Shown piece by piece: positions 17,487-25,264 of a stretch of 64,000 nucleotides of DNA. Position 1 is the first letter of the stretch. Each line of letters begins with the position of its first letter. Origin of the DNA: Syntrophomonas sp. DTU019 (GTDB lineage Bacteria; Bacillota; Syntrophomonadia; Syntrophomonadales; Syntrophomonadaceae); the NCBI GenBank assembly GCA_913757435.1, contig CAJYDM010000004.1, positions 1 to 64,000 on the forward strand. The letters run 5' to 3'. The translations under genes were made by a program, and so were the position numbers. A model generated the notes under the pieces. It saw only the letters and a list, made by a program, of their open reading frames with translations. It was not told the DNA's origin and ran no database searches.

Positions 17487-17924
17487 ATGTTTAAGAAGAT
17501 CCTGGTCCCCATAGACGGTTCCAAACATTCAATGATGGCCGCAGTTCAGGCGGTGGACATCGCGGAAAAATACCGCAGCTCTGTTACTTTGCTTCATGTC
17601 ATCAATATAAGTCAGTTGACCGGACTGGACACCATGCAGGGTCCACCGCTGGTAACCGAAGGCATGGCCGCCAGACTCAATGATGTCGGCCAGAGTATTA
17701 TCGCCGATACTCTTAAACAAATACCGCCACATAGCGTGACGGTGGATACCGAACTGGTCTGGGGAACCCCCGAGCGGGCCATCATAAGCCAGTTGAACTC
17801 AGGAACATATGATCTGGTAGTAATTGGCAGCCGGGGATTGAGTACTTTGGGCGGGATTCTGTTGGGCAGTGTAAGTAGTCGGGTGGTGCAACAGGCCCCC
17901 TGTCCGGTGCTGGTTGTCAAATAG
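17487..17924 (+). CDS. Universal stress protein (UspA family), second copy
   Basis: The 145-residue paralogue of the preceding gene: KKILVPIDGSKHS at the N-terminus and the ATP-binding signature IGSRGLSTLGGILLGSVSSR near the C-terminus. GGGAGGATGATAAA precedes the ATG with normal spacing. The two copies differ mainly in the middle (about 40-85), which is where Usp proteins vary in dimer and partner contacts. They may form a heterodimer (inference). Confidence 0.93.
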   Translation: MFKKILVPIDGSKHSMMAAVQAVDIAEKYRSSVTLLHVINISQLTGLDTMQGPPLVTEGMAARLNDVGQSIIADTLKQIPPHSVTVDTELVWGTPERAIISQLNSGTYDLVVIGSRGLSTLGGILLGSVSSRVVQQAPCPVLVVK

Positions 17925-18117
17925 CGACTGTATCACAACTGTTTCATTTGTTGGTTATTTAAGAAAATTGTACTTTCATGTCAAATCAGCGGCTATTCAT
18001 GGCTGTAAAACGGCTGTTCATGCCGATATATTGAATTCTCTCCCATGGTCGTGGTACCCTTTTGCTAACGCAAAAGCCTGATAAAGGGCTATTTTTACCA
18101 TTGGGAGGGTATATGCT

Positions 18118-18642
18118 TTGTTCGCTGCCAACCGCCTTACCGATAACTACCCAAACCTAGAGCTAGTCGTATACTATAAGGACAAAACCAAAACAATTAA
18201 ACACCGCGAGAATGGTCCGGCGGTCACGGCTCTTAAAGCCGACGGCTTTCTGCTGGCTGAACAATGGTATGTCGAAAACCGACTGCATCGTCTGGATGGA
18301 CCTGCCGCGGTGATTTATTTTCCCGGCCTTAACATGGTGATGCGGGAAGAATACTACCAACTTGGCCTTCTGCACCGCAGCGGATTGCCGGCTGTAACTG
18401 TCTATGACCACTGCGGCGAGGTGATAGGTCAGCAATGGTACCAAGAAGGCAGGCTGCACCGTGTCGATGGGCCGGCCTGGATAGAGCGTCAACCGGAGCA
18501 CCATAGCTACAAGGAAATGTGGTATTTTCAGGGCCAGCTGCATCGCGAAAACGGCCCTGCGGTCAGAGTGCTTGTCGATGGAAAGACGGTCAAACGGAGC
18601 TACTACCTTGAAGGGGTTCAAAAGATGACATCTAATTTATAG
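18118..18642 (+). CDS. HRxxGPA-repeat protein of unknown function
   Basis: Start is TTG 18118, eight bases after GGGAGGGT (18102-18109); no in-frame ATG is available. The 174-residue product contains five repeats of about 28 residues built on W/Y-x-x-G-x-L-H-R-x-x-G-P-A: HRENGPAV, HRLDGPAA, HRSGLPAV, HRVDGPAW and HRENGPAV, each preceded by a beta strand such as EQWYVENRL or QQWYQEGRL. This is like YwqK/MORN-variant beta-hairpin repeats, suggesting a binding or structural solenoid, possibly related to toxin-antitoxin or phage-associated repeat proteins. No signal peptide. It is monocistronic and ends at a strong terminator. Confidence 0.75.
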   Translation: MFAANRLTDNYPNLELVVYYKDKTKTIKHRENGPAVTALKADGFLLAEQWYVENRLHRLDGPAAVIYFPGLNMVMREEYYQLGLLHRSGLPAVTVYDHCGEVIGQQWYQEGRLHRVDGPAWIERQPEHHSYKEMWYFQGQLHRENGPAVRVLVDGKTVKRSYYLEGVQKMTSNL

Positions 18643-18660
18643 TCCTCCTCATACTCAAAA

Positions 18661-18687
18661 AGGCGGCCAGTGGGCCGCCTTTTCTTT
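18661..18687 (+). terminator. Strong rho-independent terminator
   Basis: AGGCGGCC (18661-18668) and GGCCGCCT (18673-18680) form a perfect 8-bp stem with an AGTG loop, followed by TTTCTTT. It sits 19 bases after the repeat-protein stop. Confidence 0.9.
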
Positions 18688-18759
18688 CCCGCACTTGCAG
18701 CTTCCTCCCACCCCCAATCAACATGGGGACGGTTCGAGATTACTGATAAAGCCCCTCTT

Positions 18760-18835
18760 TGTCATCCTGAACGCTAGTGAAGGAGCTTGTAACTAACAAA
18801 ACAAGGAGATTCTTCGGCTATTCATCAGAATGACA
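18760..18835. repeat. Palindromic dispersed repeat (MITE-like)
   Basis: TGTCATCCTGA (18760-18770) and TCAGAATGACA (18825-18835) are imperfect terminal inverted repeats of a 76-bp unit with an internal GAGATTCTTCGGC. Near-identical TGTCATCCTGA...TCAGAATGACA units are common as dispersed repeats in many bacterial genomes. A weak GGGGACGG match lies just before it at 18725. Confidence 0.6.
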
Positions 18836-19072
18836 CCACTCTTTTTCCATCGTTCTCTTGGATGTTTCTCCTGTCCCTTACCATACCCAACCACCTGATC
18901 CACAACGGTCAATCACTCCTGTTGTCAGCAGGAATGCCAACCTTTTCCGCGCTTTGATATTGATCACTCTTTTCCCCATCATATATCGAGGGTACCCATT
19001 TACGGTCTTATAAGTTACAATTACCTTAAAATAATGTCGAATTTGCCTATTTCTGTATGGATGAAGGTTTTT

Positions 19073-19948
19073 ATGGCTTCGATAATCAGCATCATCAATT
19101 TAAAAGGCGGGGTGGGAAAGACCACCATAACTGTAGCCCTGGCGGAGTTTATGGCTTTGCAGCACCAGCTCAAGGTCTTGGTGGTGGACCTGGACCCGCA
19201 AACCAATGCCACCATGGCCTTAATGAACGAATACGAATGGAAACGGCGCAATGTCAGGGGTCAGACCGTGGTGCAGCTTTTCCGTGACCGACTGCAGCAG
19301 CAGCGCACCGTATTCTACGCTGAGGAGGCCATCGTACACCGGGTCTCAAACATCGGGGGAGGCATTGCTGGGCTGGATCTGCTGCCCTCCAGCCTGGATC
19401 TAATCGACCTGCAGGACAATTTGGCTGGCATAGAGCCCAGCGGGATCATTTCTGACCGCCCCCTGACAATACTCGGTGAGGCCTTGGCAGAATTGGCAAC
19501 CGCTTATGATCTGGTCTTAATCGATTGTCCACCCAATTTAGGCCTGATCACTCAGAATGGGCTGGTTTTCAGTCAGTATTATTTGATCCCGGTCATTCCC
19601 GATATACTATCTACCTATGGCATCCCTCAGATCGTCAGCCGCGTGCGCCGCTTGGTTACAGAGACCGGCGCTCAGCTTGAGCCTCTGGGAGTGGTGATCA
19701 ATAAATACCGCCACCAAAGCGCCCTGCACCGCACCCAGTCACATATACTCAGCATGGATGCGGACCGATCTGGATATGGGCGGGTATTTAATACCATCCT
19801 GCCGGAGAGTTCGCAGGCTGCAGCGGCTATGGATTTTTCTGTGCCTTATTCCAGTTTGCACGGCAAATACGGATATCAAGTGCCTTATCAGCAATACCGT
19901 CAATTGACCGAGGAGGTTCTGCATTATGTCCGACGAGAGACTGAATAA
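19073..19948 (+). CDS. parA: ParA/Soj-type AAA ATPase
   Basis: MinD/ParA-family P-loop ATPase that positions DNA or other cargo by dynamic nucleoid binding. The start is set at ATG 19073 (MASIISIINLKGGVGKTT); upstream in-frame codons lack a Shine-Dalgarno, whereas GAAGG lies before this ATG. The deviant Walker A KGGVGKTT with signature lysine is at about 11-18, Walker A' VVDLDPQTNAT near 40, and Walker B LVLIDCPPNLG near 155. There is no N-terminal HTH, as in chromosomal Soj. The next gene overlaps by 23 bases, and no ParB or parS site is visible. Cargo unknown. Confidence 0.9.
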   Translation: MASIISIINLKGGVGKTTITVALAEFMALQHQLKVLVVDLDPQTNATMALMNEYEWKRRNVRGQTVVQLFRDRLQQQRTVFYAEEAIVHRVSNIGGGIAGLDLLPSSLDLIDLQDNLAGIEPSGIISDRPLTILGEALAELATAYDLVLIDCPPNLGLITQNGLVFSQYYLIPVIPDILSTYGIPQIVSRVRRLVTETGAQLEPLGVVINKYRHQSALHRTQSHILSMDADRSGYGRVFNTILPESSQAAAAMDFSVPYSSLHGKYGYQVPYQQYRQLTEEVLHYVRRETE

Positions 19949-20327
19949 ATGTATGGCTGAGATGCTGCATATTCTTGCCGAAGAGGTGGCAGGCAACAAA
20001 CGCCTGGCCAGCAGACTCTCGGTACCCTGGCAGGCCTATATAGCTGAATCGGCCATACCTGCAGACAAACCCCAGCGAAAGAAAAAGGCTCCGGTTAAGG
20101 AGCCCCCTGCCATTGATCCCTTCAAGGCATTCCTCGAAGGCGGTAGTATTCTGTTGTTGAAGTCCTTAGATAATCTGGATGCTGCTCAATGCAAAAACCT
20201 AATCAGTCATTACGCCCTGGACCCCTCCCGTAGTTACGTGCGACTGCGCAGGCAGGATAGGTTGGTAGAATTGATTGTGCAACGGGTCAAGGCGGTTGTG
20301 AATAAAGGCGAGGTATTTAACGATTAG
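19926..20327 (+). CDS. Small ParA-partner protein of unknown function
   Basis: A 133-residue product whose start overlaps the end of parA by 23 bases, implying translational coupling and a joint function. It has an N-terminal helical part (MSDERLNKCMAEMLHILAEE), a basic linker (KPQRKKKAPVKEPP, about 52-65) and a C-terminal helical domain ending DRLVELIVQRVKAVVNKGEV. It has no ParB HTH, no CTPase motif and no ribbon-helix-helix that I can see. The basic N-terminal/linker region could stimulate the ParA ATPase, as short basic tails of other ParA partners do (inference). An IS1634-type insertion duplicated its 3' 247 bases, leaving this copy intact. Confidence 0.7.
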   Translation: MSDERLNKCMAEMLHILAEEVAGNKRLASRLSVPWQAYIAESAIPADKPQRKKKAPVKEPPAIDPFKAFLEGGSILLLKSLDNLDAAQCKNLISHYALDPSRSYVRLRRQDRLVELIVQRVKAVVNKGEVFND

Positions 20328-20365
20328 TAGGCAGTGATTCTGCAGCTGATTTTTCAATGTCCTCT
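20081..20365. repeat. Left copy of a 285-bp direct repeat flanking the IS element
   Basis: Positions 20081-20365 are identical, as far as I compared them, to 22307-22591. The copy carries the 3' end of the ParA-partner gene and the last codons of the convergent sigma-region-4-like gene. Its right edge abuts the CCTGAC end of the IS. Confidence 0.92.
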
Positions 20366-22307
20366 CCTGACTTTTGCAAAATAGAGGAAGAAGAAAGCTC
20401 TCCGCGCCCCTAGATGATAGGCAATTGAGAGCTTTTCTTTTAATTGTAGGATTGTATATCTAAGCTTTGCGGATGTCTTTCAGTTTACCATACGGTAAGA
20501 TTTCAGGAAGTTGTAAAGTACTTAGGATTGCCGAAAAGTCTTCATTTGATTGGTTCTTTAGATAATATGAGCTGTTGCTTTTTGCATCATCAATAACAGT
20601 AAGATTAGCACTTCGAAGAGCATCTTGGATCTTTTCGGTAGACAACTCAAGTTTTTCTTTTCTGAGTTTGTATTCTAGATACCGCTGGATTACCAAAGCC
20701 AGGTAGCACATTACGAAATGGCCGCGAATACTCGATTCTGTCCAAACAAAGATGGGTCTGGCCTCTAAATTGCTTTTCATAACCCTGAAGCTCTCCTCAA
20801 TCTTCCAAAGGCCTTGATAGATCCCTATCACCTGCGCCGCTGACAGGCTTTTGTCCGAGCTTTGAATTCCATAATATCCATCGAATTGTGCATCCATTTC
20901 AACCTGATTTTCGTTGAATGAAACGTGATCGTCATCAAAAATGGCCAGTTGCACATACTTTTTGCCACCCTTTTTCATTTCTGCTTTGAGACTGGATTTG
21001 GAGTCCACAAGGCGCCGGGACTTCTCTATCAATCGTTCGCGGTCTCTACGGTCTTTCTCAGCACGTTTAGCTGACCAAGTTATCACCATATTGTCATCGA
21101 GCAAGACTTTTTCGCCATTAATCTTAACACTGTTCTGAAAATTGCAGACCTTCCATTTAAATTGCGGGCTCTCCACAGTGTAGCCCTCGTCCCCAAGAAC
21201 TAGGTTCTTAATTGCTTTACTTGCAGATCGGATTTTGTATGCCATGACATAATCAAAACCTTTTGACCTGAGGTAGGCCAGGTTCTGTTTAGAATTTAGC
21301 CCACGATCAGCGGTTATTATAATCTTCTTTATGCCATAGGTTTCCCGTAAGTATTCCATAACTGGCACCAGCGTCTTAAAATCATTGGTATTTCCGGGGA
21401 ACAGTTCATAGCTAATTGGGATGCCCTCATCGTCAATTAAGAGCCCCATTACGACTTGGACCTGATTTACTTTGTTGTCTTTAGAATAACCGAACTTCTT
21501 AAGTTCATCGGCTCTGACTGACTCAAAGTAATAAGTGGTAACATCGTAGAAAGCAACTCCAAGGTTGCGTGTCATTTTAAGTGATAGCTGCTTGTTCAAG
21601 TGCCTTTCCAGAGATTTCTTTTCATTGGCAAGAAAAGAAAGACTCCGGTATATTTGTTCTAAATTCATTTCCTTGGAGTTGATAAAGAACTCCTTTTGTT
21701 CAAAGCTCTTTTTCTTTGATGCCGGTTTTAGCAGCCGGAAGTAAACGAGCATAGATGTCGTATCTTTGACTTTGAACTTAAGGTTGGAATCACGCTTCTG
21801 GCGATAATCGAAGAAGTAATCAAGTTTCAATTCATCCCAGATACTCTCGTATACCTTAACGCCGTAATTACGAATAGGAAAGCCTTTAGCAGCGTCGTTA
21901 TCAGATCCTTCCAGGTAATGCTGGATATCTTTAAATATTGCTTCTTGTTTAAGACTCTCGTTGAAAGCCCTGGACTCCCGGCATTCTCTGCGCAAACGAT
22001 TCAGAATTCCAGGCTCCTGCGCTTCCAATTCGTCTGCACGCCCTAATACCTTAAGTACCCTGGTCTTGGGCTTCTTATTAACTGGATCCCGATAAGACTC
22101 CACGATTCTCACATATTTGATCCCTCGGCTGTTATATACCTGTAGACTGCTCATGCCTGCACCCCTCGTATGAACCAAGTATAGTATAACCATATTATAA
22201 CATACATACGTTAGATATACAGTAGAGGGATATAAAAAATACCCGATAAATACTAATATTACAGCATTTACACGGGTATTCTTTTCAGCTTATCTGCAAA
22301 AGTCAGG
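20366..22307. mobile_element. IS1634-family (IS4 superfamily) insertion sequence
   Basis: A 1942-bp element with terminal inverted repeats CCTGACTTTTGCA at the left (20366) and its complement TGCAAAAGTCAGG at the right (22295-22307). It encodes one transposase on the minus strand. It is flanked by a perfect 285-bp direct duplication; IS1634 of Mycoplasma mycoides is known for making long target duplications of variable length. It looks complete and potentially active. One base of ambiguity exists at the right junction (G shared). Confidence 0.88.
20460..22154 (-). CDS. IS1634-family DDE transposase
   Basis: Catalyses cut-and-paste or copy movement of the surrounding IS. The 564-residue protein starts at ATG 22154 (MSSLQVYNSRGIKYVRIVE), where GGGGTG lies five bases upstream. 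The DDE triad is recognisable: FYDVTTYYFE, IITADRGLNSKQ, and a C-terminal GLWKIEESFRVMKSNLE with the conserved glutamate, followed by the helical RGHFVMCYLALVIQRYLE. Length and motifs match the IS1634 group of the IS4 superfamily. No frameshift or stop is seen. Confidence 0.93.
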   Translation of the reverse strand: MSSLQVYNSRGIKYVRIVESYRDPVNKKPKTRVLKVLGRADELEAQEPGILNRLRRECRESRAFNESLKQEAIFKDIQHYLEGSDNDAAKGFPIRNYGVKVYESIWDELKLDYFFDYRQKRDSNLKFKVKDTTSMLVYFRLLKPASKKKSFEQKEFFINSKEMNLEQIYRSLSFLANEKKSLERHLNKQLSLKMTRNLGVAFYDVTTYYFESVRADELKKFGYSKDNKVNQVQVVMGLLIDDEGIPISYELFPGNTNDFKTLVPVMEYLRETYGIKKIIITADRGLNSKQNLAYLRSKGFDYVMAYKIRSASKAIKNLVLGDEGYTVESPQFKWKVCNFQNSVKINGEKVLLDDNMVITWSAKRAEKDRRDRERLIEKSRRLVDSKSSLKAEMKKGGKKYVQLAIFDDDHVSFNENQVEMDAQFDGYYGIQSSDKSLSAAQVIGIYQGLWKIEESFRVMKSNLEARPIFVWTESSIRGHFVMCYLALVIQRYLEYKLRKEKLELSTEKIQDALRSANLTVIDDAKSNSSYYLKNQSNEDFSAILSTLQLPEILPYGKLKDIRKA

Positions 22308-22591
22308 AAAAAGGCTCCGGTTAAGGAGCCCCCTGCCATTGATCCCTTCAAGGCATTCCTCGAAGGCGGTAGTATTCTGTTGTTGAAGTCCTTAGATAAT
22401 CTGGATGCTGCTCAATGCAAAAACCTAATCAGTCATTACGCCCTGGACCCCTCCCGTAGTTACGTGCGACTGCGCAGGCAGGATAGGTTGGTAGAATTGA
22501 TTGTGCAACGGGTCAAGGCGGTTGTGAATAAAGGCGAGGTATTTAACGATTAGTAGGCAGTGATTCTGCAGCTGATTTTTCAATGTCCTCT
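22307..22591. repeat. Right copy of the 285-bp direct repeat; contains a 3' fragment of the ParA-partner gene
   Basis: Identical to 20081-20365. Bases 22307-22553 (+) are an orphan 3' fragment of the ParA-partner gene without a start codon. Bases 22543-22591 belong to the intact convergent gene on the minus strand. Confidence 0.9.
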
Positions 22592-22797
22592 AGTTCGCGG
22601 GCGCGTTTGAATACCTGATGTTCTACTCTCCGCAACTCCTCCATAACTTTATCGTGCGTCAAGCTGAAGTACTTGGCCAAAGACGATATCTGCATCGGTT
22701 TGCCATCTTCGATGCCCCATCTTTTTTTAAGCATGAGGGCATCTTTCTTATCCATTTGCGCGAGCGCTTTTACCACGTACTCATGTTTGGGAAGCAT
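22543..22797 (-). CDS. Small HTH protein resembling sigma-70 region 4
   Basis: The 84-residue product contains DALMLKKRWGIEDGKPM, then QISSLAKYFSLTHDKVMEEL and RRVEHQVFKRARELED. This follows the layout of sigma-70 region 4 (a helix before R-W/Y-G-I/L-D/E-D-G, then HTH with two recognition helices). It lacks regions 2 and 3, so it cannot be a full sigma factor; an anti-sigma-like or DNA-binding regulator role is possible. GGAGGAGA lies about 13-16 bases before the ATG, somewhat far. Before the IS insertion its 3' end overlapped the ParA-partner gene by 11 bases in convergent orientation, so the two are ancestral neighbours. Confidence 0.65.
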   Translation of the reverse strand: MLPKHEYVVKALAQMDKKDALMLKKRWGIEDGKPMQISSLAKYFSLTHDKVMEELRRVEHQVFKRARELEDIEKSAAESLPTNR

Positions 22798-23113
22798 AAT
22801 ACTGATACTATCTCCTCCCTTACCTGGTACATTTTGTCTGGCCTATAGTCTCTTGCCAGCTACATATATCTTACAATAATATATTATTGGTAGGCCATAG
22901 TTATTAATAAAAGTGATTGTTAATTTTTTCTCAACCATACAAAAAGTGCCAGGTTTTACCCTACAGCACTTTTCGCTGAAATATCTGCGGTGTTTAGACA
23001 GCTGCCGGTCTAGCTCGATATGCCGCAGGTTTTGCTCTGCGACACTTTCACGGCTGACATTCATAGTGTAATTAGACAGCTGTTAGCTCGCTCAATTAAC
23101 AGATCTCAAGTGG
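22798..23113. other. Intergenic region with an imperfect tandem repeat
   Basis: Two degenerate units of about 71 bases (22947-23017 and 23021-23091) share GGTTTT...CACTTT...GCTGA...TTAGACAGCTG...TAGCTCG. No ribosome-bound open frame was accepted here. The repeats lie between the end of glnS and the promoter region of the sigma-region-4-like gene. Confidence 0.5.
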
Positions 23114-24832
23114 CTACTGCGCTGTTTTTTGGATCTTAGCCCAACTGTCACGCAATGAGACGATACGGTTGAAAACCAGTGCTCCCGGTTTGCTATCGGG
23201 GTCTACACTGAAATATCCATGGCGCAGGAATTGAAAACGGTCTTCAACCTGAGCCTCGGCCAACTCCGGCTCTACCAGGCAATTGTTCAGAACTTGCAGC
23301 GAGTTGGGGTTGATCTTGGTTACAAAATCAGTACCGTCTTCGTCACTGTCAGGATCTTCGACCAGGAATAGCTTTTCGTACAGTCGGACCTCTGCTGGGA
23401 TAGCATGACTGGCTTCCACCCAATGCAGAGTGCCTTTTACCTTGCGTCCCGAGGCCGGACCGCCGCTCCTGGTATCCGGATCATAAGTGCAGTACAATTG
23501 AACGATATTGCCTTCGGCATCTTTCGCCACTTTTTCGCATTTAATTATGAAAGCGCCTTTCAGACGCACCTCGCCACCCGGGAAGAGGCGGAAAAACTTT
23601 TTCACCGGGACCTCCATAAAATCATCCTGTTCAATGTACAACTCCCGCCCAAACGGTACTTTTCTGCTGCCTGCGGCCGAGTTTTCCGGATTGTTTTCGA
23701 TTTCCAGCCATTCAACCTGGTTTTCCGGGTAATTGGTCAGGACAATCTTGAGGGGTTTTAGGACAGCCATCACCCTTTGGGCTTTCTTGTTCAAATCCTC
23801 TCTGATGCAATGTTCTAAGAGGCCGATATCCACCACGCTGTCGCGTTTGGCCACCCCGATGCGCTCGCAGAAATCGCGGATCGACTCAGGCGTGTAGCCG
23901 CGGCGGCGCAGGCCAGAAATGGTAGGCATACGCGGATCGTCCCAGCCATTGACAAAACCCTCCTCAACCAGGCGGCGCAGCTTGCGCTTGCTCATCACAG
24001 TGTAATTGAGGTTGAGGCGCGCGAACTCGTATTGATGCGGTTCACTGCCAGGACGCACGTTTTCGATAAACCAGTCGTATAAGGGACGGTGGTCGGCAAA
24101 CTCCAGGGTGCAGACCGAATGGGTGATATTTTCCTTGGCGTCCCCCAGGGGATGGGAATAATCGTACATCGGGTAGATGCACCATTTATCCCCGGTGCGG
24201 TGGTGAGTAGCCCGCATGATACGGTATAAAACCGGATCGCGCATATTCATATTGGGCGAGGCCATATCGATTTTGGCCCTCAAGACCCGGGAGCCGTCGG
24301 GGAATTCCCCGTTTTTCATGCGTTCGAACAGGTCCAGATTTTCCTCAATGGAGCGGTTGCGGTACGGGCTATCCTTGCCAGGCTCGGTCAAAGTGCCGCG
24401 ATAAGCCCGGATCTCCTCAGCGCTGAGATCGCACACATAGGCTTTGCCTTCTTTTATAAGCTGCACCGCCCAGTCATAACAGTCCTGGAAGTAATCTGAA
24501 GCGTAATATAGGCGATCATCCCAATCAAAACCTAGCCAGCGCACATCGCGCATAATGGACTCCACAAACTCGGTCTCTTCTTTGCTGGGGTTGGTGTCGT
24601 CAAAACGCAGATTGCACAGGCCGTTATTGGCTTTGGCCAAACCAAAGTTGAGACATATCGATTTGGCATGGCCGATATGCAGGTAGCCGTTCGGCTCTGG
24701 CGGGAAACGGGTATGTATGCTCCTCACCTTTCCGGTTTTTAGGTCATTGCTGATGATGTCCTGAATAAAATTGACTGGTAAGTCCCGGTTTGCACCTAGG
24801 CCGGCTTCATCCGGTGTTCCTGCTGTCGTCAT
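23114..24832 (-). CDS. glnS: Glutaminyl-tRNA synthetase
   Basis: Charges tRNA-Gln with glutamine. The start is set at ATG 24832, where AAGGGGG precedes by about 7 bases, giving 572 residues (the E. coli enzyme has 554). The class I HIGH motif is at 52-55 ([15 protein letters not shown]), and the KMSKS equivalent is [11 protein letters not shown] near 279. The C-terminal anticodon-binding beta barrels follow ([33 protein letters not shown]). Bacterial GlnRS genes are thought to have been acquired from eukaryotes. Many Clostridia also use GatCAB; whether it is present here is unknown. A consensus-like promoter is visible upstream and no T-box was found. Confidence 0.96.
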   Translation of the reverse strand: MTTAGTPDEAGLGANRDLPVNFIQDIISNDLKTGKVRSIHTRFPPEPNGYLHIGHAKSICLNFGLAKANNGLCNLRFDDTNPSKEETEFVESIMRDVRWLGFDWDDRLYYASDYFQDCYDWAVQLIKEGKAYVCDLSAEEIRAYRGTLTEPGKDSPYRNRSIEENLDLFERMKNGEFPDGSRVLRAKIDMASPNMNMRDPVLYRIMRATHHRTGDKWCIYPMYDYSHPLGDAKENITHSVCTLEFADHRPLYDWFIENVRPGSEPHQYEFARLNLNYTVMSKRKLRRLVEEGFVNGWDDPRMPTISGLRRRGYTPESIRDFCERIGVAKRDSVVDIGLLEHCIREDLNKKAQRVMAVLKPLKIVLTNYPENQVEWLEIENNPENSAAGSRKVPFGRELYIEQDDFMEVPVKKFFRLFPGGEVRLKGAFIIKCEKVAKDAEGNIVQLYCTYDPDTRSGGPASGRKVKGTLHWVEASHAIPAEVRLYEKLFLVEDPDSDEDGTDFVTKINPNSLQVLNNCLVEPELAEAQVEDRFQFLRHGYFSVDPDSKPGALVFNRIVSLRDSWAKIQKTAQ

Positions 24833-24919
24833 AATGAACCCCCTTATATGTTCCAACACCCTGCTGTACCAATCTTCTGCATTCTGCGGGGTATTTATCG
24901 CCGTATATACTAACTTATA

Positions 24920-24948
24920 ATTATATCCCCCCTCATCACCTGAAGCAA
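24920..24948 (-). promoter_or_regulatory. Sigma-70-type promoter of glnS
   Basis: On the minus strand TTGCTT (24943-24948) and TATAAT (24920-24925) are separated by exactly 17 bases. It lies about 90 bases upstream of the chosen glnS start and just downstream of a GGGGACG palindrome. Confidence 0.6.
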
Positions 24949-24960
24949 GTGCATCAAACA

Positions 24961-25172
24961 ATGACACAGGGGGACGCTTTATCTGTGTCATTTTTTAATT
25001 CACCAAAGAATCATTATTTTGGAATTAATAAATGCCAGAACTGACACAAAGATAGATTTCCCTTACATATTAACAAATGAGAGACTCTGAGCTATCAGAC
25101 TGACTCCATTGCCGCGCCGCTGCACCGTGCCCCGCACCAAGAGAGGCCCCTGCTGTTCTCCAAAAATAAAAA
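24961..25172. repeat. Tandem duplicate of the dnaE 3' end plus its palindrome
   Basis: This 212-bp unit resembles the adjacent 25173-25375: both start with TGACACAGGGGGACGC, then AATAAATGCCAGAACT, TAGATTTCCCTTACATATTA and ACAAATGAGAGACTCTG, and end CCAAAAATAAAA. The right unit holds the genuine dnaE C-terminal codons; this left unit is a degenerate copy of them, with scattered substitutions and small indels and no coding role. Confidence 0.85.
24962..24990. repeat. GGGGACG palindrome, TGACACAG subtype
   Basis: TGACACAG (24962-24969) pairs with CTGTGTCA (24983-24990), enclosing GGGGACGCTTTAT, followed by a T run. It also begins the tandem duplicate. Confidence 0.8.
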
Positions 25173-25173
25173 A

Positions 25174-25202
25174 TGACACAGGGGGACGCTTTATCTGTGT
25201 CA
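25174..25202. repeat. GGGGACG palindrome, TGACACAG subtype, second copy
   Basis: Identical hairpin: TGACACAG (25174-25181), loop GGGGACGCTTTAT, CTGTGTCA (25195-25202), T run. It lies about 60 bases past the dnaE stop. Confidence 0.8.
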
Positions 25203-25264
25203 TTTTTTAATTTACCAAAGAATTATTGTTTTGATTTAATAAATGCCAGAACTATAGATTTCCC

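Noticed and set aside
18720-18740. GGTTCGA as a tRNA T-arm
   Set aside because: No acceptor stem or cloverleaf around it; it belongs to a degenerate repeat.
22843-23064. Small frame across the 71-base tandem repeats
   Set aside because: Its repeats come from the DNA repeat; no ribosome binding site, ends in low-complexity sequence.
24833-24960. T-box leader for glnS
   Set aside because: No T-box sequence or specifier stem; a direct sigma-70 promoter was found instead.
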